64,000 nt of DNA from Pedobacter terrae. GTDB lineage: Bacteria > Bacteroidota > Bacteroidia > Sphingobacteriales > Sphingobacteriaceae. The notes under the pieces are model-generated. The model was not told the DNA's origin, made no database searches, and saw only the letters and a program-made list of their open reading frames with translations. Each line of letters begins with the position of its first letter. Position 1 is the stretch's first letter. The DNA lies in NCBI RefSeq assembly GCF_900100705.1, contig NZ_FNCH01000022.1, forward strand, positions 1-64,000, in the 5' to 3' direction. This document shows positions 1 to 7,882 of the stretch, one piece after another. The position numbers and the translations under genes are program-made.

Positions 1-192
1 CTGATAAAGATCGTTCAGGTACAGCTCAAAAAGAAGTGGGCATTCTCAAACTTGAGGTCGATCATCAGGCTGCATATCATGAGTTACATCAGTCTGTATC
101 AGTTTCTCAACAACCCTGAAAAGCTAAATATTGGACGGAGAGATAACAGCAGTCTAAAAAGAGGGGCCTTGGAAATTGATTTTAAAACATAA
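1..192 (+). pseudogene. C-terminal fragment of a probable IS4-like DDE transposase (cut by window edge)
   Basis: Frame 1 is open from the first base to a TAA at 190-192 and encodes 63 residues. The start lies outside the window, so it cannot be told whether the gene is intact. The peptide has a basic KKKWAFSNL stretch followed by a hydrophobic helix and LYQFLNNPEK, which resembles the C-terminal tail of IS4-family transposases as I remember them. No terminal inverted repeat can be paired because only one end is visible. The identification rests on recall of the tail pattern, so it is moderate at best. Confidence 0.4.
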
Positions 193-372
193 CCTAACCC
201 AATTAGCCTAAAAACAAAGTATTTTCTTCTTTGTAAATTTTAACCGGACAACAGTGAAATAAATTCAGCATGACGAATTGGTCTAGTTCGGGACATTTGT
301 AAAGCAGTTTTTCATAAATAATTATCGAGCTTAGGTTATCAGGTTTCTGAAACATGATAGGTTTATAAAGCA

Positions 373-407
373 CAAAAAAATCCCGTTTAGCATTGCCAAA
401 CAGGATT
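373..407 (-). terminator. Rho-independent terminator of accA
   Basis: On the minus strand, a 13-bp stem (right arm 395-407, left arm 379-391, two G-U wobbles, loop of 3) is followed directly by seven T residues (373-380 read in reverse). It starts about 20 bp after the accA stop codon and faces the right way to end that transcript. Confidence 0.85.
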
Positions 408-428
408 CAAGTTTATTTTAGTTAATGA

Positions 429-1391
429 TTATTCGTTTACTACGCCCATTTCACAGAATTTCTCAATCCTCTGCTCAATCATCTTATCTGTTTTTAATTT
501 ACCCAAAGCGCCTAAATCTTTCACGATATATTCTTTTAATGTTCTACCCATTAACTCCGGATCCTGATGTGCGCCCCCAAGCGGTTCAGGGATAATACCA
601 TCGATTAGTTTGTTGCCAAACATATCATCAGAAGTCAACTTTAAGCACTCAGCAGCCTTCTCTTTAAAATCCCAGCTTCTCCATAAAATAGAGGAACAGG
701 ATTCAGGAGAGATTACCGAATACCAGGTGTGCTCTAACATATATACTTTATCACCGATACCGATACCCAAAGCACCTCCGGAAGCACCTTCACCTACTAC
801 AATACAGATAATCGGCACGCGAAGAACAGACATTTCCAGTAAGTTTCTGGCAATTGCCTCACCTTGGCCACGCTCTTCCGCCTCTAAACCTGGGTAAGCA
901 CCCATTGTATCAATAAAAGAAACGACAGGCTTATTAAACTTTTCTGCCAAACGCATTAAACGTAAAGCTTTGCGGTAACCCTCCGGATTGGCCATACCAA
1001 AATTGCGAAACTGGCGCTCTTTGGTGTTTTTACCTTTTTGATGACCGATAACCATTACCGTTTGACCATTTATGGTAGCAAAACCACCGATAATCGCCTT
1101 ATCATCCTTAACCGTTCTATCACCATGCATCTCGATAAAATCATCGCAGATCATATTGATATAATCAAGGGTTTGCGGACGATCTGGGTGACGGCTCATC
1201 TGAACCTTGTTCCAACCGGTTAAATTTTTATATAAGTTATTGGTAGTTTCATCTAATTTACCATCAAGCTCGTCTAAAGTGGCAGACATATCTACCTTAG
1301 TTTTTTCGGCAACTTGCTTAACCTTTTCTATCTGCTGAACTAAATCGGCAATAGGTTTTTCAAAATCGAATGATGTTTTTATTTGCTGCAT
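429..1391 (-). CDS. accA: Acetyl-CoA carboxylase carboxyltransferase subunit alpha
   Basis: This subunit works with AccD to move the carboxyl group from biotin on AccB to acetyl-CoA, making malonyl-CoA, the first committed step of fatty-acid synthesis in the cytoplasm. The 320 residues match the usual AccA length. An N-terminal helical region (about 1-60) precedes the family motif HPDRPQTLDYI at 68-78 and the crotonase-type core. The glycine-rich GEGASGGALGIGIGD at 200-214 is the typical oxyanion and CoA-binding segment. The gene stands alone, with a strong terminator just downstream and 1 kb of non-coding repeats upstream, so it is probably monocistronic. Confidence 0.97.
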   Translation of the reverse strand: MQQIKTSFDFEKPIADLVQQIEKVKQVAEKTKVDMSATLDELDGKLDETTNNLYKNLTGWNKVQMSRHPDRPQTLDYINMICDDFIEMHGDRTVKDDKAIIGGFATINGQTVMVIGHQKGKNTKERQFRNFGMANPEGYRKALRLMRLAEKFNKPVVSFIDTMGAYPGLEAEERGQGEAIARNLLEMSVLRVPIICIVVGEGASGGALGIGIGDKVYMLEHTWYSVISPESCSSILWRSWDFKEKAAECLKLTSDDMFGNKLIDGIIPEPLGGAHQDPELMGRTLKEYIVKDLGALGKLKTDKMIEQRIEKFCEMGVVNE

Positions 1392-1676
1392 AATTGAACC
1401 ACAAAAATAAGTAATTATTTTTGGTTTGTAACCAACAGTTTTTTGTTTACGTTTTTGAGGAGATAAATCGTTTCAAAGAGTTGACAAATTTATCGGCATA
1501 GTGGTAATAAAGTTGTCAACTCTAGAATCTCAAATTTGAATTTATTGCTGTTCTATTTTCATTCTTTTTAGTTTAGAAAGCAATTGCAGTAGTTCTTTGG
1601 TTTGGTTCCGTCCTGCTCTCCCTCCTGCCGCGAAGGGCGGCATCCGTATGATCAGGTTTATTTTACGCTGGTTTCT

Positions 1677-1919
1677 GCAACTATGCCTGGTTTCCGTGCC
1701 ACTGCCCTATTAACACCAAACGTTCCTACGGAACGTAACGCCAATTATAAATTGGCTACCTAGGAATCGTCCCGATGGGACGCACCGGCGATATTAGCAA
1801 CCACGTAGGATCTCCGTGTCGCATGCCAACACATTTAGCCCTGATTGCAATGGAAAGCACGCAAGCGAGGCACGAGTGCGGACTTGTAATGCAAAGCAGG
1901 ACGAACGATAATTATTGCA
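1677..1919. repeat. Hairpin-rich intergenic repeat, copy A
   Basis: About 243 bp, nearly identical to 2113-2356. It contains three consecutive perfect hairpins with three-base loops: ACGTTCC-TAC-GGAACGT (1720-1736), GCCAATT-ATA-AATTGGC (1740-1756) and CGTCCC-GAT-GGGACG (1768-1782). The second half is richer in GC and has no long open frame. Confidence 0.9.
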
Positions 1920-2112
1920 CTACAACTGCGCTCCAATAACTTAAAAGAATTAACAATTAATAGCTATAGAAGGTTGTCAACGCTAAAGTTAAAATGATTG
2001 ATTTGGAAAGCAATACCTGTAGCCCGTTGGTTAAAGCAATCCAGCCCCTGTTTCTGCCGATTGGAAAAAATTGGCATCTCACTCCGGCCAGGTTTAGATT
2101 ACTCCTGTTCGC

Positions 2113-2356
2113 GCAACTATGCCTGGTTTCCGTGCCACTGCCCTATTAACACCAAACGTTCCTACGGAACGTAAACGCCAATTATAAATTGGCTACCCAG
2201 GAATCGTCCCGATGGGACGCACCGGCGATATTAGCAACCATGTAGGATCTCCGTGTCGCAGGCCAACCCATCTAGCCCTGATTGCAATGGAAAGCACGCA
2301 AGCGAGGCACGAGTGCGGACTTGTAATGCAAAGCAGGACGAACGATAATTATTGCA
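2113..2356. repeat. Hairpin-rich intergenic repeat, copy B
   Basis: Second copy of the 1677-1919 block, offset by 436-437 bp and differing by one inserted A and a few substitutions. The same three triloop hairpins are at 2156-2172, 2177-2193 and 2205-2219, all with intact stems. Conservation of the stems suggests a recent duplication or selection on structure. Confidence 0.9.
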
Positions 2357-2428
2357 ATGCTTGTGCGCTCCTATAAACCCAAAAGCATTGACAAATAATA
2401 GTGCTTAAGAAGGTTGTAAATACTAAAT

Positions 2429-3988
2429 TTAGAACTTAGCGGCCTCACCTGCTTTTGGCAAAGCTTTTTTAATAAACTCGCGGATATGATTATTCGCCAT
2501 TTTCAGATCTTCTTTCCGCAGGTACATCATATGCCCGCTGCGGTAACCTTCCCAACTCATACGGTCTTGCAGTTTACCAGCAGCATCTAACTGCCACATG
2601 CTATATTTGGCATTAAAATAATCGCAGGCACCATCATAATAACCCGATTGCACCAATAAATGCAGGTAAGGATTCTGCGCCATGGCCTGCCGGAGGTTAT
2701 CACCCGTCTGATCTCCGGATTTATCCCATGGATACACGGAACCGAACATATTGTACTTCAAATCGGTTTTGTAATTCAGCTCGTTGCGAATGTACATATT
2801 GATGGCTGGCGTAAAGGAATGCAACCAGGAAGTTAGTTCGGCATTATAATCGGGTCCTTCACCTGCACTCATTTTATCAATGCCCCTATAACGTGAATCT
2901 AACCGGCCAACAGTAAAACCTTTATCTCTCAGTAGTTCTTTCCAGAAGAAATCTGTTGGTACATTAAGGTTATAATCTAAAATTACCTTTTCTGAAAGTC
3001 CTGAATAACGGGCCACTTTTCCCGCAATGGCTTTCTTTTTTTCCTCACTTAACATTCCGCCCTGCGAAATGGCCGGGATGAGCTCATTAATGGTAAAACT
3101 TTCGACTTCAGGAAGCATAGCCGTTAAATCTTTGCCCTGTAAATCGGCTGCTAAAGCTTTATGGTACCAAGCGGTAGCGGCGAAATATGGTAAACGCAAA
3201 GCGGCATCAACAGAACCGCTACGTTCAATGCCCAATTCGGTTGGCGAAACCAATACCACACCGTTCAGATACATCCATTGGCTGTTCTGTAATTCTAAAG
3301 CTAAGCCAGAAACGCGCGTAGTGCCATAACTTTCGCCAATTAAAAATTTAGGTGAGGCCCATCGGTTATTACGGGTGACGAAGGTGTTGATCCACTCGGC
3401 CAGATATTTAATATCGGCACGTACACCGAAGAATTTATTGGTTGGAATATCTTTGCTCACTGCTCTCGAATAGCCTGTGTTAACCGGATCGATGTATACA
3501 ATATCTGCCACATCTAAAATAGAATATGGATTTTCTTTATAACCATAAGGCTGTACGGGATAACCTTCTTCATCAATATTTAAAACCACCGGACCGGTAT
3601 AAGCAATATGCATCCATACAGAAGCCGACCCTGGACCACCGTTAAAAGAGATTAATAAAGGTCTTCTATCCCGGTTTTGTACATCGCTGCGTTCGTAATA
3701 AGTATAAAATAAACCAGCAATCGGTTTGCCATCCTCATCCCAAACAGGTAAGGTACCGGTAGTGGCTTTATACGGAACGGCTTTGCCATCAATGTTTACG
3801 GAGTGATTGGTAACCACCGAACTCTCCACTTTAATGTTCCTTTCATCAGCCGAAGATTTAGGTTCGTCTTTAACGGTTACCTGTGTAGTGGTTACGGTTT
3901 CTTTAGACTGTTTTTTTTTTGGTCCTTGCTGTGCATATGCAAAAATGCCCATGCATAAAAATGTAGCGAATATAAATCTGAATTTCAT
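2429..3988 (-). CDS. Secreted S10-family serine carboxypeptidase
   Basis: A 519-residue protein with a type I signal peptide (about 1-20, ending FAYAQ), so probably periplasmic or secreted. Serine carboxypeptidases remove C-terminal residues from peptides. The alpha/beta-hydrolase signatures are visible: NGGPGSAS at 116-123 forms the oxyanion hole, GESYG at 218-222 carries nucleophile Ser220, Asp452 lies in GYYDGACDY, and His486 lies in RSGHMMYL. The Lys/Thr-rich stretch at 21-50 looks like a flexible linker. It is a single gene beside the starch locus on the same strand, with 200 bp between them, and there is no sign that it belongs to that locus. The peptide substrate cannot be told. Confidence 0.9.
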   Translation of the reverse strand: MKFRFIFATFLCMGIFAYAQQGPKKKQSKETVTTTQVTVKDEPKSSADERNIKVESSVVTNHSVNIDGKAVPYKATTGTLPVWDEDGKPIAGLFYTYYERSDVQNRDRRPLLISFNGGPGSASVWMHIAYTGPVVLNIDEEGYPVQPYGYKENPYSILDVADIVYIDPVNTGYSRAVSKDIPTNKFFGVRADIKYLAEWINTFVTRNNRWASPKFLIGESYGTTRVSGLALELQNSQWMYLNGVVLVSPTELGIERSGSVDAALRLPYFAATAWYHKALAADLQGKDLTAMLPEVESFTINELIPAISQGGMLSEEKKKAIAGKVARYSGLSEKVILDYNLNVPTDFFWKELLRDKGFTVGRLDSRYRGIDKMSAGEGPDYNAELTSWLHSFTPAINMYIRNELNYKTDLKYNMFGSVYPWDKSGDQTGDNLRQAMAQNPYLHLLVQSGYYDGACDYFNAKYSMWQLDAAGKLQDRMSWEGYRSGHMMYLRKEDLKMANNHIREFIKKALPKAGEAAKF

Positions 3989-4191
3989 TACGTTTGGTTT
4001 GGTTGCTAAATATCAAACTATTGTAGCGTTAATCAAACAGCACATTAGAAATGTTACCATAAAAAAGCCGATACTGCATCCAGCAATAACGGCCCTCAAC
4101 GTCTTAAAGATATAACACGATCAACCAAGATGGACAAATAATTGAAACCATGCAGATTTTCAAAACCTACAAGGTATGAAAGCAAATTAAA

Positions 4192-6123
4192 TTACTTTAA
4201 AGCTGTTCTACTAAAGATGTGGTATTCTCCAGGCGCTAAAGTTTGCGTGTAATTGTCGGTGCTTAAATTAATACCAGCACCAACTGCATCAAGCCAGCTT
4301 CCAGCTGTACCGAAATCAATGTTGGCCGTTTGGCTCACTACATCAAAATTACCCACCACCACCACGGTATTATTTCCATCCGTTAACTTGATATATTTGA
4401 TGCCGCCAGTAAGGTTATATGTTGAATTAGAGGAATTAAAGATGCTGTTATTCTTTTTCAACCTGATGAATTTGGCATAAGCATCGTATAAAGCCTTACG
4501 GTTAGGGTCGCTGTAATAATCCCATTTAATTGGTTTTTCGCCTGTCCTACCATTAAAATCTATGCTAATATCATAACCCAGCTCCCCGAATTGCCAAACC
4601 ATTTTAGGTCCGGGAATGCTGAACAAAAAGGCGGCTACAAGTTCTTCTCTTTTTAACGAAGTGGCCAGGCTCCCTTTAATTACATCATTTCCGGAAGCAT
4701 TGCCGAAGGTAATATTCTTAAAATTTAATCGCTCCTCATCATGACTTTCGCCATAACCCACTAAATTTTCTGACTTAGCAAAGCCATGGTTGGCATAAAA
4801 GCCCCATTGAAAATTAGAATTATCTAACCAGCCCATCGTAGCCTCATTCATGTTATAATTCATATTGTTCCAAAGCATCATACCGTCATCAGCCAATACC
4901 TTTTCTTCAGATTCTTCTGCAAAGTGCTCCAAAATCACATAGAAATTAGGATCTAAACTCTTAATGTAGCCATTGTAATCTTTCCAGATGGCAATCCGGC
5001 CGGCATCGTATAACCTAAACTGTGCATCATCAGTTGATTGCTTTTGCGTAAAACCCTTTGAAAGATCGAAACGGAAACCATCAATTTTGTATTGCTGCAT
5101 CCAGAATTTCATCACATCTTTCGAGAAGTTCCTGGTGGCCAAACTTTCATGGTTAAAATCGTAACCTACATTAAATGGATGTTTGGCATCCACATTAAAC
5201 CACGGACTATTTGCGGTAGGTTTTGAGCCATCGAAATACAATTGCACCATGGGCGATTGACCGAAAGAGTGATTTAATACCATATCCATAATCACAGCAA
5301 TACCGCGTCCATGGCATTCATCTATAAAATTCTGTAATGCAGTTTTGGTACCGTAGTATTTATCGGGGGCAAAATAAAAGGATGGGTTATAACCCCAGCT
5401 TAAATTCCCTTCAAATTCATTTATTGGCATTAATTCTATTGCATTGATTCCCAAACCAGTTAAATAATCGAGTTTGGCCAAAGTTGATGCATAGTTATGA
5501 TCAGTAGTAAAATCACGTACCAATAATTCATAAATCACCAGGTTATCTTTTGCAGGACGGTTGAAACTGGTGTTTTTCCAGGTATAAACGGGCTGGTTAG
5601 CCTGCATTACACTTACTATTCCCGTTGTTTTACCTGTTGGGTAAGCTTTTAAATTGGGGTAAGTTGCCGCACTAATGTATTTATCGTTATCAGGATCAAG
5701 TATTTTCTCGCAGTAGGGATCGGCAACTTTTAGGTTTCCATCTACATAAAACTGGTAGGCATATTCTGTAGATGGATTTAAATGATCAAGCTGAATCCAC
5801 CAGTAATTTCCATCGGTTGTGTTTTTCATTGGCGTTGCACTGGTAGACCAATCATTAAATTCACCAATCAAGGAGACTGATTTTTTTCCGGGTGCATAAA
5901 GTGTTACAATAGCTGATGTTCCGTTATTCGTAAATACCACACCGTCTTTTGCCCCTGCCGGCAGATCAGCTTTCTGATCAATTGGTGCAGGCTCTAGACC
6001 AGTATCTGATGTTTTTTTACAGGCGGTATTAAACGCTGTTAACAAAAGCAATAGGTAAATTATTCTTTTGCGTTTTTTTGTTTCGTGCAGACACGAACCA
6101 AGGTGGTTAATATTTTTTTTCAT
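4192..6123 (-). CDS. GH13 alpha-amylase-type lipoprotein with N-terminal CBM48-like domain (SusG-like role)
   Basis: A 643-residue protein with a lipoprotein signal (hydrophobic 21-33, lipobox Cys35), so probably anchored in the outer membrane to cut starch or maltodextrin at the surface. An immunoglobulin-like CBM48 domain with the FNDWS motif spans about 68-150. The GH13 barrel follows with all four conserved regions: DMVLNH at 280-285, nucleophile Asp353 in GFRFDL, acid/base Glu399 in VILEH and Asp462 in ESHDEE. Residues 1-20 are odd for a signal peptide: bases 6080-6099, coding about residues 9-15, form a palindrome of the same family as those upstream. The usual protein probably began near the KKRKRIIYL stretch, and no later Met exists. 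This is the last gene of the starch locus. Confidence 0.9.
   Translation of the reverse strand: MKKNINHLGSCLHETKKRKRIIYLLLLLTAFNTACKKTSDTGLEPAPIDQKADLPAGAKDGVVFTNNGTSAIVTLYAPGKKSVSLIGEFNDWSTSATPMKNTTDGNYWWIQLDHLNPSTEYAYQFYVDGNLKVADPYCEKILDPDNDKYISAATYPNLKAYPTGKTTGIVSVMQANQPVYTWKNTSFNRPAKDNLVIYELLVRDFTTDHNYASTLAKLDYLTGLGINAIELMPINEFEGNLSWGYNPSFYFAPDKYYGTKTALQNFIDECHGRGIAVIMDMVLNHSFGQSPMVQLYFDGSKPTANSPWFNVDAKHPFNVGYDFNHESLATRNFSKDVMKFWMQQYKIDGFRFDLSKGFTQKQSTDDAQFRLYDAGRIAIWKDYNGYIKSLDPNFYVILEHFAEESEEKVLADDGMMLWNNMNYNMNEATMGWLDNSNFQWGFYANHGFAKSENLVGYGESHDEERLNFKNITFGNASGNDVIKGSLATSLKREELVAAFLFSIPGPKMVWQFGELGYDISIDFNGRTGEKPIKWDYYSDPNRKALYDAYAKFIRLKKNNSIFNSSNSTYNLTGGIKYIKLTDGNNTVVVVGNFDVVSQTANIDFGTAGSWLDAVGAGINLSTDNYTQTLAPGEYHIFSRTALK
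6080..6099. repeat. Palindrome inside the 5' coding end of the GH13 lipoprotein gene
   Basis: GTTTCGTG-CAGA-CACGAACC, an 8-bp stem with one mismatch. It shares the CGTG-loop-CACGAA core with the perfect palindrome at 6267-6290 and lies between the start codon and the hydrophobic signal segment. Confidence 0.8.
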
Positions 6124-6206
6124 TTGGTTAGGTATTTTTGGTTTTTACCACAGAGATCACCGAGTTTTTCACAGAGTGCACTCCTAATACATATTTTATG
6201 TACCTC

Positions 6207-6226
6207 GGTCTGTGTCCTCACAGACC
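6207..6226. repeat. Short dispersed palindrome (member 1)
   Basis: GGTCTGTG-TCCT-CACAGACC, a perfect 8-bp stem in the gap between the MFS and GH13 lipoprotein genes. It is one of three such hairpins within 130 bp. Confidence 0.85.
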
Positions 6227-6266
6227 ATGGATATCTTTATACAGATCTATTTCTCCACTCTAAGCC

Positions 6267-6290
6267 ATGGTTCGTGTCTACACGAACCAT
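6267..6290. repeat. Short dispersed palindrome (member 2)
   Basis: An ATGGTTCGTGT arm and an ACACGAACCAT arm around CT, a perfect 11-bp inverted repeat. The core is the same as that of the palindrome inside the adjacent coding region at 6080-6099. Confidence 0.85.
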
Positions 6291-6306
6291 ACTGATGAAT
6301 TTCTTC

Positions 6307-6333
6307 TATCTGTCTGTGTCTCACAGACAGATA
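6307..6333. repeat. Short dispersed palindrome (member 3)
   Basis: Arms TATCTGTCTGTG and CACAGACAGATA around TCT form a perfect 12-bp stem. A weaker relative (ATCTGCG/CACAGAT) follows at 6345-6362. These may protect or separate segments of the polycistronic message. Confidence 0.85.
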
Positions 6334-6375
6334 TTATATTGGCGATCTGCGAGGACACAGATTATGTATAGTGTT

Positions 6376-7752
6376 TTAAACTGACCTATTTTCCTCTACT
6401 CCAAGCTTTGAAGCTAAAACTTCGTCTGTTTTCTTAGGTTCCCGTATAAATACATAACAGATTACTGCTGCCAAAATCATCAATCCACCGCCTAGTTGCA
6501 CGGCTAAAAGCCTGTCGTTATTTAACACATTACGCATTAACCAACCGAAACCCAGCGAAGCAATAATTTCGGGCAATACAATAAAGAAGTTGAAAATGCC
6601 CATGTAAATCCCGATTTTATCTTTTGGTAGCGAGCCGCTCAGCATGGCGTATGGCATAGAAAGAATACTGGCCCAGGCAATGCCTACCCCTGTCATACAT
6701 AAATACAGCATATTTTTATCGTGTACCCAGGCTACGCTGATTAAGCCTATGGCTCCACAGATTAAACAAAGGGCATGTGTGGTTTTACGGCCCAGTGCAT
6801 CAGCAATTTTGGGTAGCACCAAAGCAAAAAGAAAAGTTATTACGCTATAATAGGCAAGTGTTAAACTGCCAAAATCGGCACCATGTGCATAAACCGGATC
6901 AGCTGCATCTTTACCGCCAAAAACATTCACCGCAACAGCTGTAGTATAATAAAACCACATTAAAAACAGGCCTGGCCAGGTAAAAAACTGCACCAAAGAA
7001 ACAATCTGCATCCTTTTTGGCATATTTCTTAGCGCATGAAAAATTTCTCTTGCCCCACCACCAAAACCTTTATTGCTTTCCTGCACTTTTTCTTTAAAAT
7101 CAAGATCCTGGGGTGGGTATTCCTTTGTGGTAAGCACCGTCCATAATACAGCGGCGAAAAAGAAAAAGGCACCGATATAAAAAGAAAACTTTACATTTTC
7201 CGGGATATTGCCTTTTTCTGCCGTATTGGTTAAATGGAATACATTGTTCATGATCCATGGTAGCGCCGAAGCCACACTACCACCCAAACCAATCATCATA
7301 CTCTGCATGATAAAGCCACGGTTAACCTGACTATCCGGTAATTTATCGGTAACAAAAGCGCGGAACGGTTCCATTGCAATGTTTCCGAACACATCTAAAA
7401 TCCAAAGTAAACCGGCTGCCATCCACAGCACACTACTATGTGGCATAAAAATTAATGCAATACTACTTACAATGGCCCCAACCATAAAATAAGGCCTTCT
7501 CCTGCCCCATTTTGGATGCCAGGTACGATCGCTCAGGTAACCTATTATTGGCTGTACCAATAAACCGGTTAAAGGGGCTGCCAAAAACAATAATGGAACC
7601 TGATCTGGATTGGCACCAAGGTTTTCGTAAATGCGGCCCATGTTAGCCCTTTGCAAATCCCAACCGAACTGGATCCCGAAAAACCCCACGCTCATATTGA
7701 TAATCTGCACAAGTGTTAATTTGGGATTCTCGAATACTGTTTTTAAGCTCAT
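6376..7752 (-). CDS. MFS sugar transporter (SLC45/maltose-type carrier)
   Basis: A polytopic inner-membrane protein of about 458 residues with some 12 hydrophobic segments. GFFGIQFGWDLQRANMGRIY near the N-terminus and RTWHPKWGRRRPYF in the loop after the second helix match the glycoside/sugar branch of the major facilitator superfamily that accompanies maltose phosphorylase in Bacteroidota. It probably imports maltose or short maltodextrins made in the periplasm. I chose the ATG at 7752 (MSLKTVFE) because the longer start at 7779 lies in an intergenic inverted repeat and adds only MRLKNKPII. The protein ends in a short soluble tail. Confidence 0.9.
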   Translation of the reverse strand: MSLKTVFENPKLTLVQIINMSVGFFGIQFGWDLQRANMGRIYENLGANPDQVPLLFLAAPLTGLLVQPIIGYLSDRTWHPKWGRRRPYFMVGAIVSSIALIFMPHSSVLWMAAGLLWILDVFGNIAMEPFRAFVTDKLPDSQVNRGFIMQSMMIGLGGSVASALPWIMNNVFHLTNTAEKGNIPENVKFSFYIGAFFFFAAVLWTVLTTKEYPPQDLDFKEKVQESNKGFGGGAREIFHALRNMPKRMQIVSLVQFFTWPGLFLMWFYYTTAVAVNVFGGKDAADPVYAHGADFGSLTLAYYSVITFLFALVLPKIADALGRKTTHALCLICGAIGLISVAWVHDKNMLYLCMTGVGIAWASILSMPYAMLSGSLPKDKIGIYMGIFNFFIVLPEIIASLGFGWLMRNVLNNDRLLAVQLGGGLMILAAVICYVFIREPKKTDEVLASKLGVEENRSV

Positions 7753-7769
7753 TATAATTGGTTTATTTT

Positions 7770-7872
7770 TTAACCGCAAAGGTCACAGAGCAAAAAGGCA
7801 AAGAGACGCAAAGTGGAAATTTAACCTGTTCTCTGCTTGCTTTGCGTTGCACTTAGCGTTCTTTGCGGTTAA
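7770..7872. repeat. Imperfect long inverted repeat (AACCGCAAAG family)
   Basis: Left arm 7770-7814 (TTAACCGCAAAGG...GACGCAAAGTG) is mirrored by right arm 7835-7872 (CTTTGCG...TTCTTTGCGGTTAA). It fills the gap between the second periplasmic GH13 gene and the MFS gene, and its right end reaches the last bases near the GH13 stop. It could form a large hairpin in the message. Confidence 0.8.
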
Positions 7873-7882
7873 TTCATTTTTT

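Larger units (their letters stand above)
1392..2428. other. 1 kb non-coding region built of diverged tandem repeat units
   Basis: No credible gene was found here. The stretch is made of two units of roughly 440-460 bp, plus the start of a third at about 2408 that runs into the end of the S10 peptidase gene. Each unit begins near a TTGTCAAC-like word (1513, 1974 and, degenerate, 2413) and ends in a near-identical 243-bp core. An 11-bp inverted repeat (1477-1487 with 1513-1523) lies at the left border. The accA promoter must lie in the first part, but I could not assign it. Confidence 0.7.

Noticed and set aside
1677..2356. Tandem repeats considered as a CRISPR array
   Set aside because: Only two copies of a 243-bp core with 436-bp period. 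There are no short regularly spaced repeats, no unique short spacers and no cas genes.
6124..6375. Hairpins between MFS and GH13 genes as a riboswitch
   Set aside because: They are independent short palindromes of one repeated family with copies elsewhere, not a conserved multi-helix aptamer followed by an expression platform.
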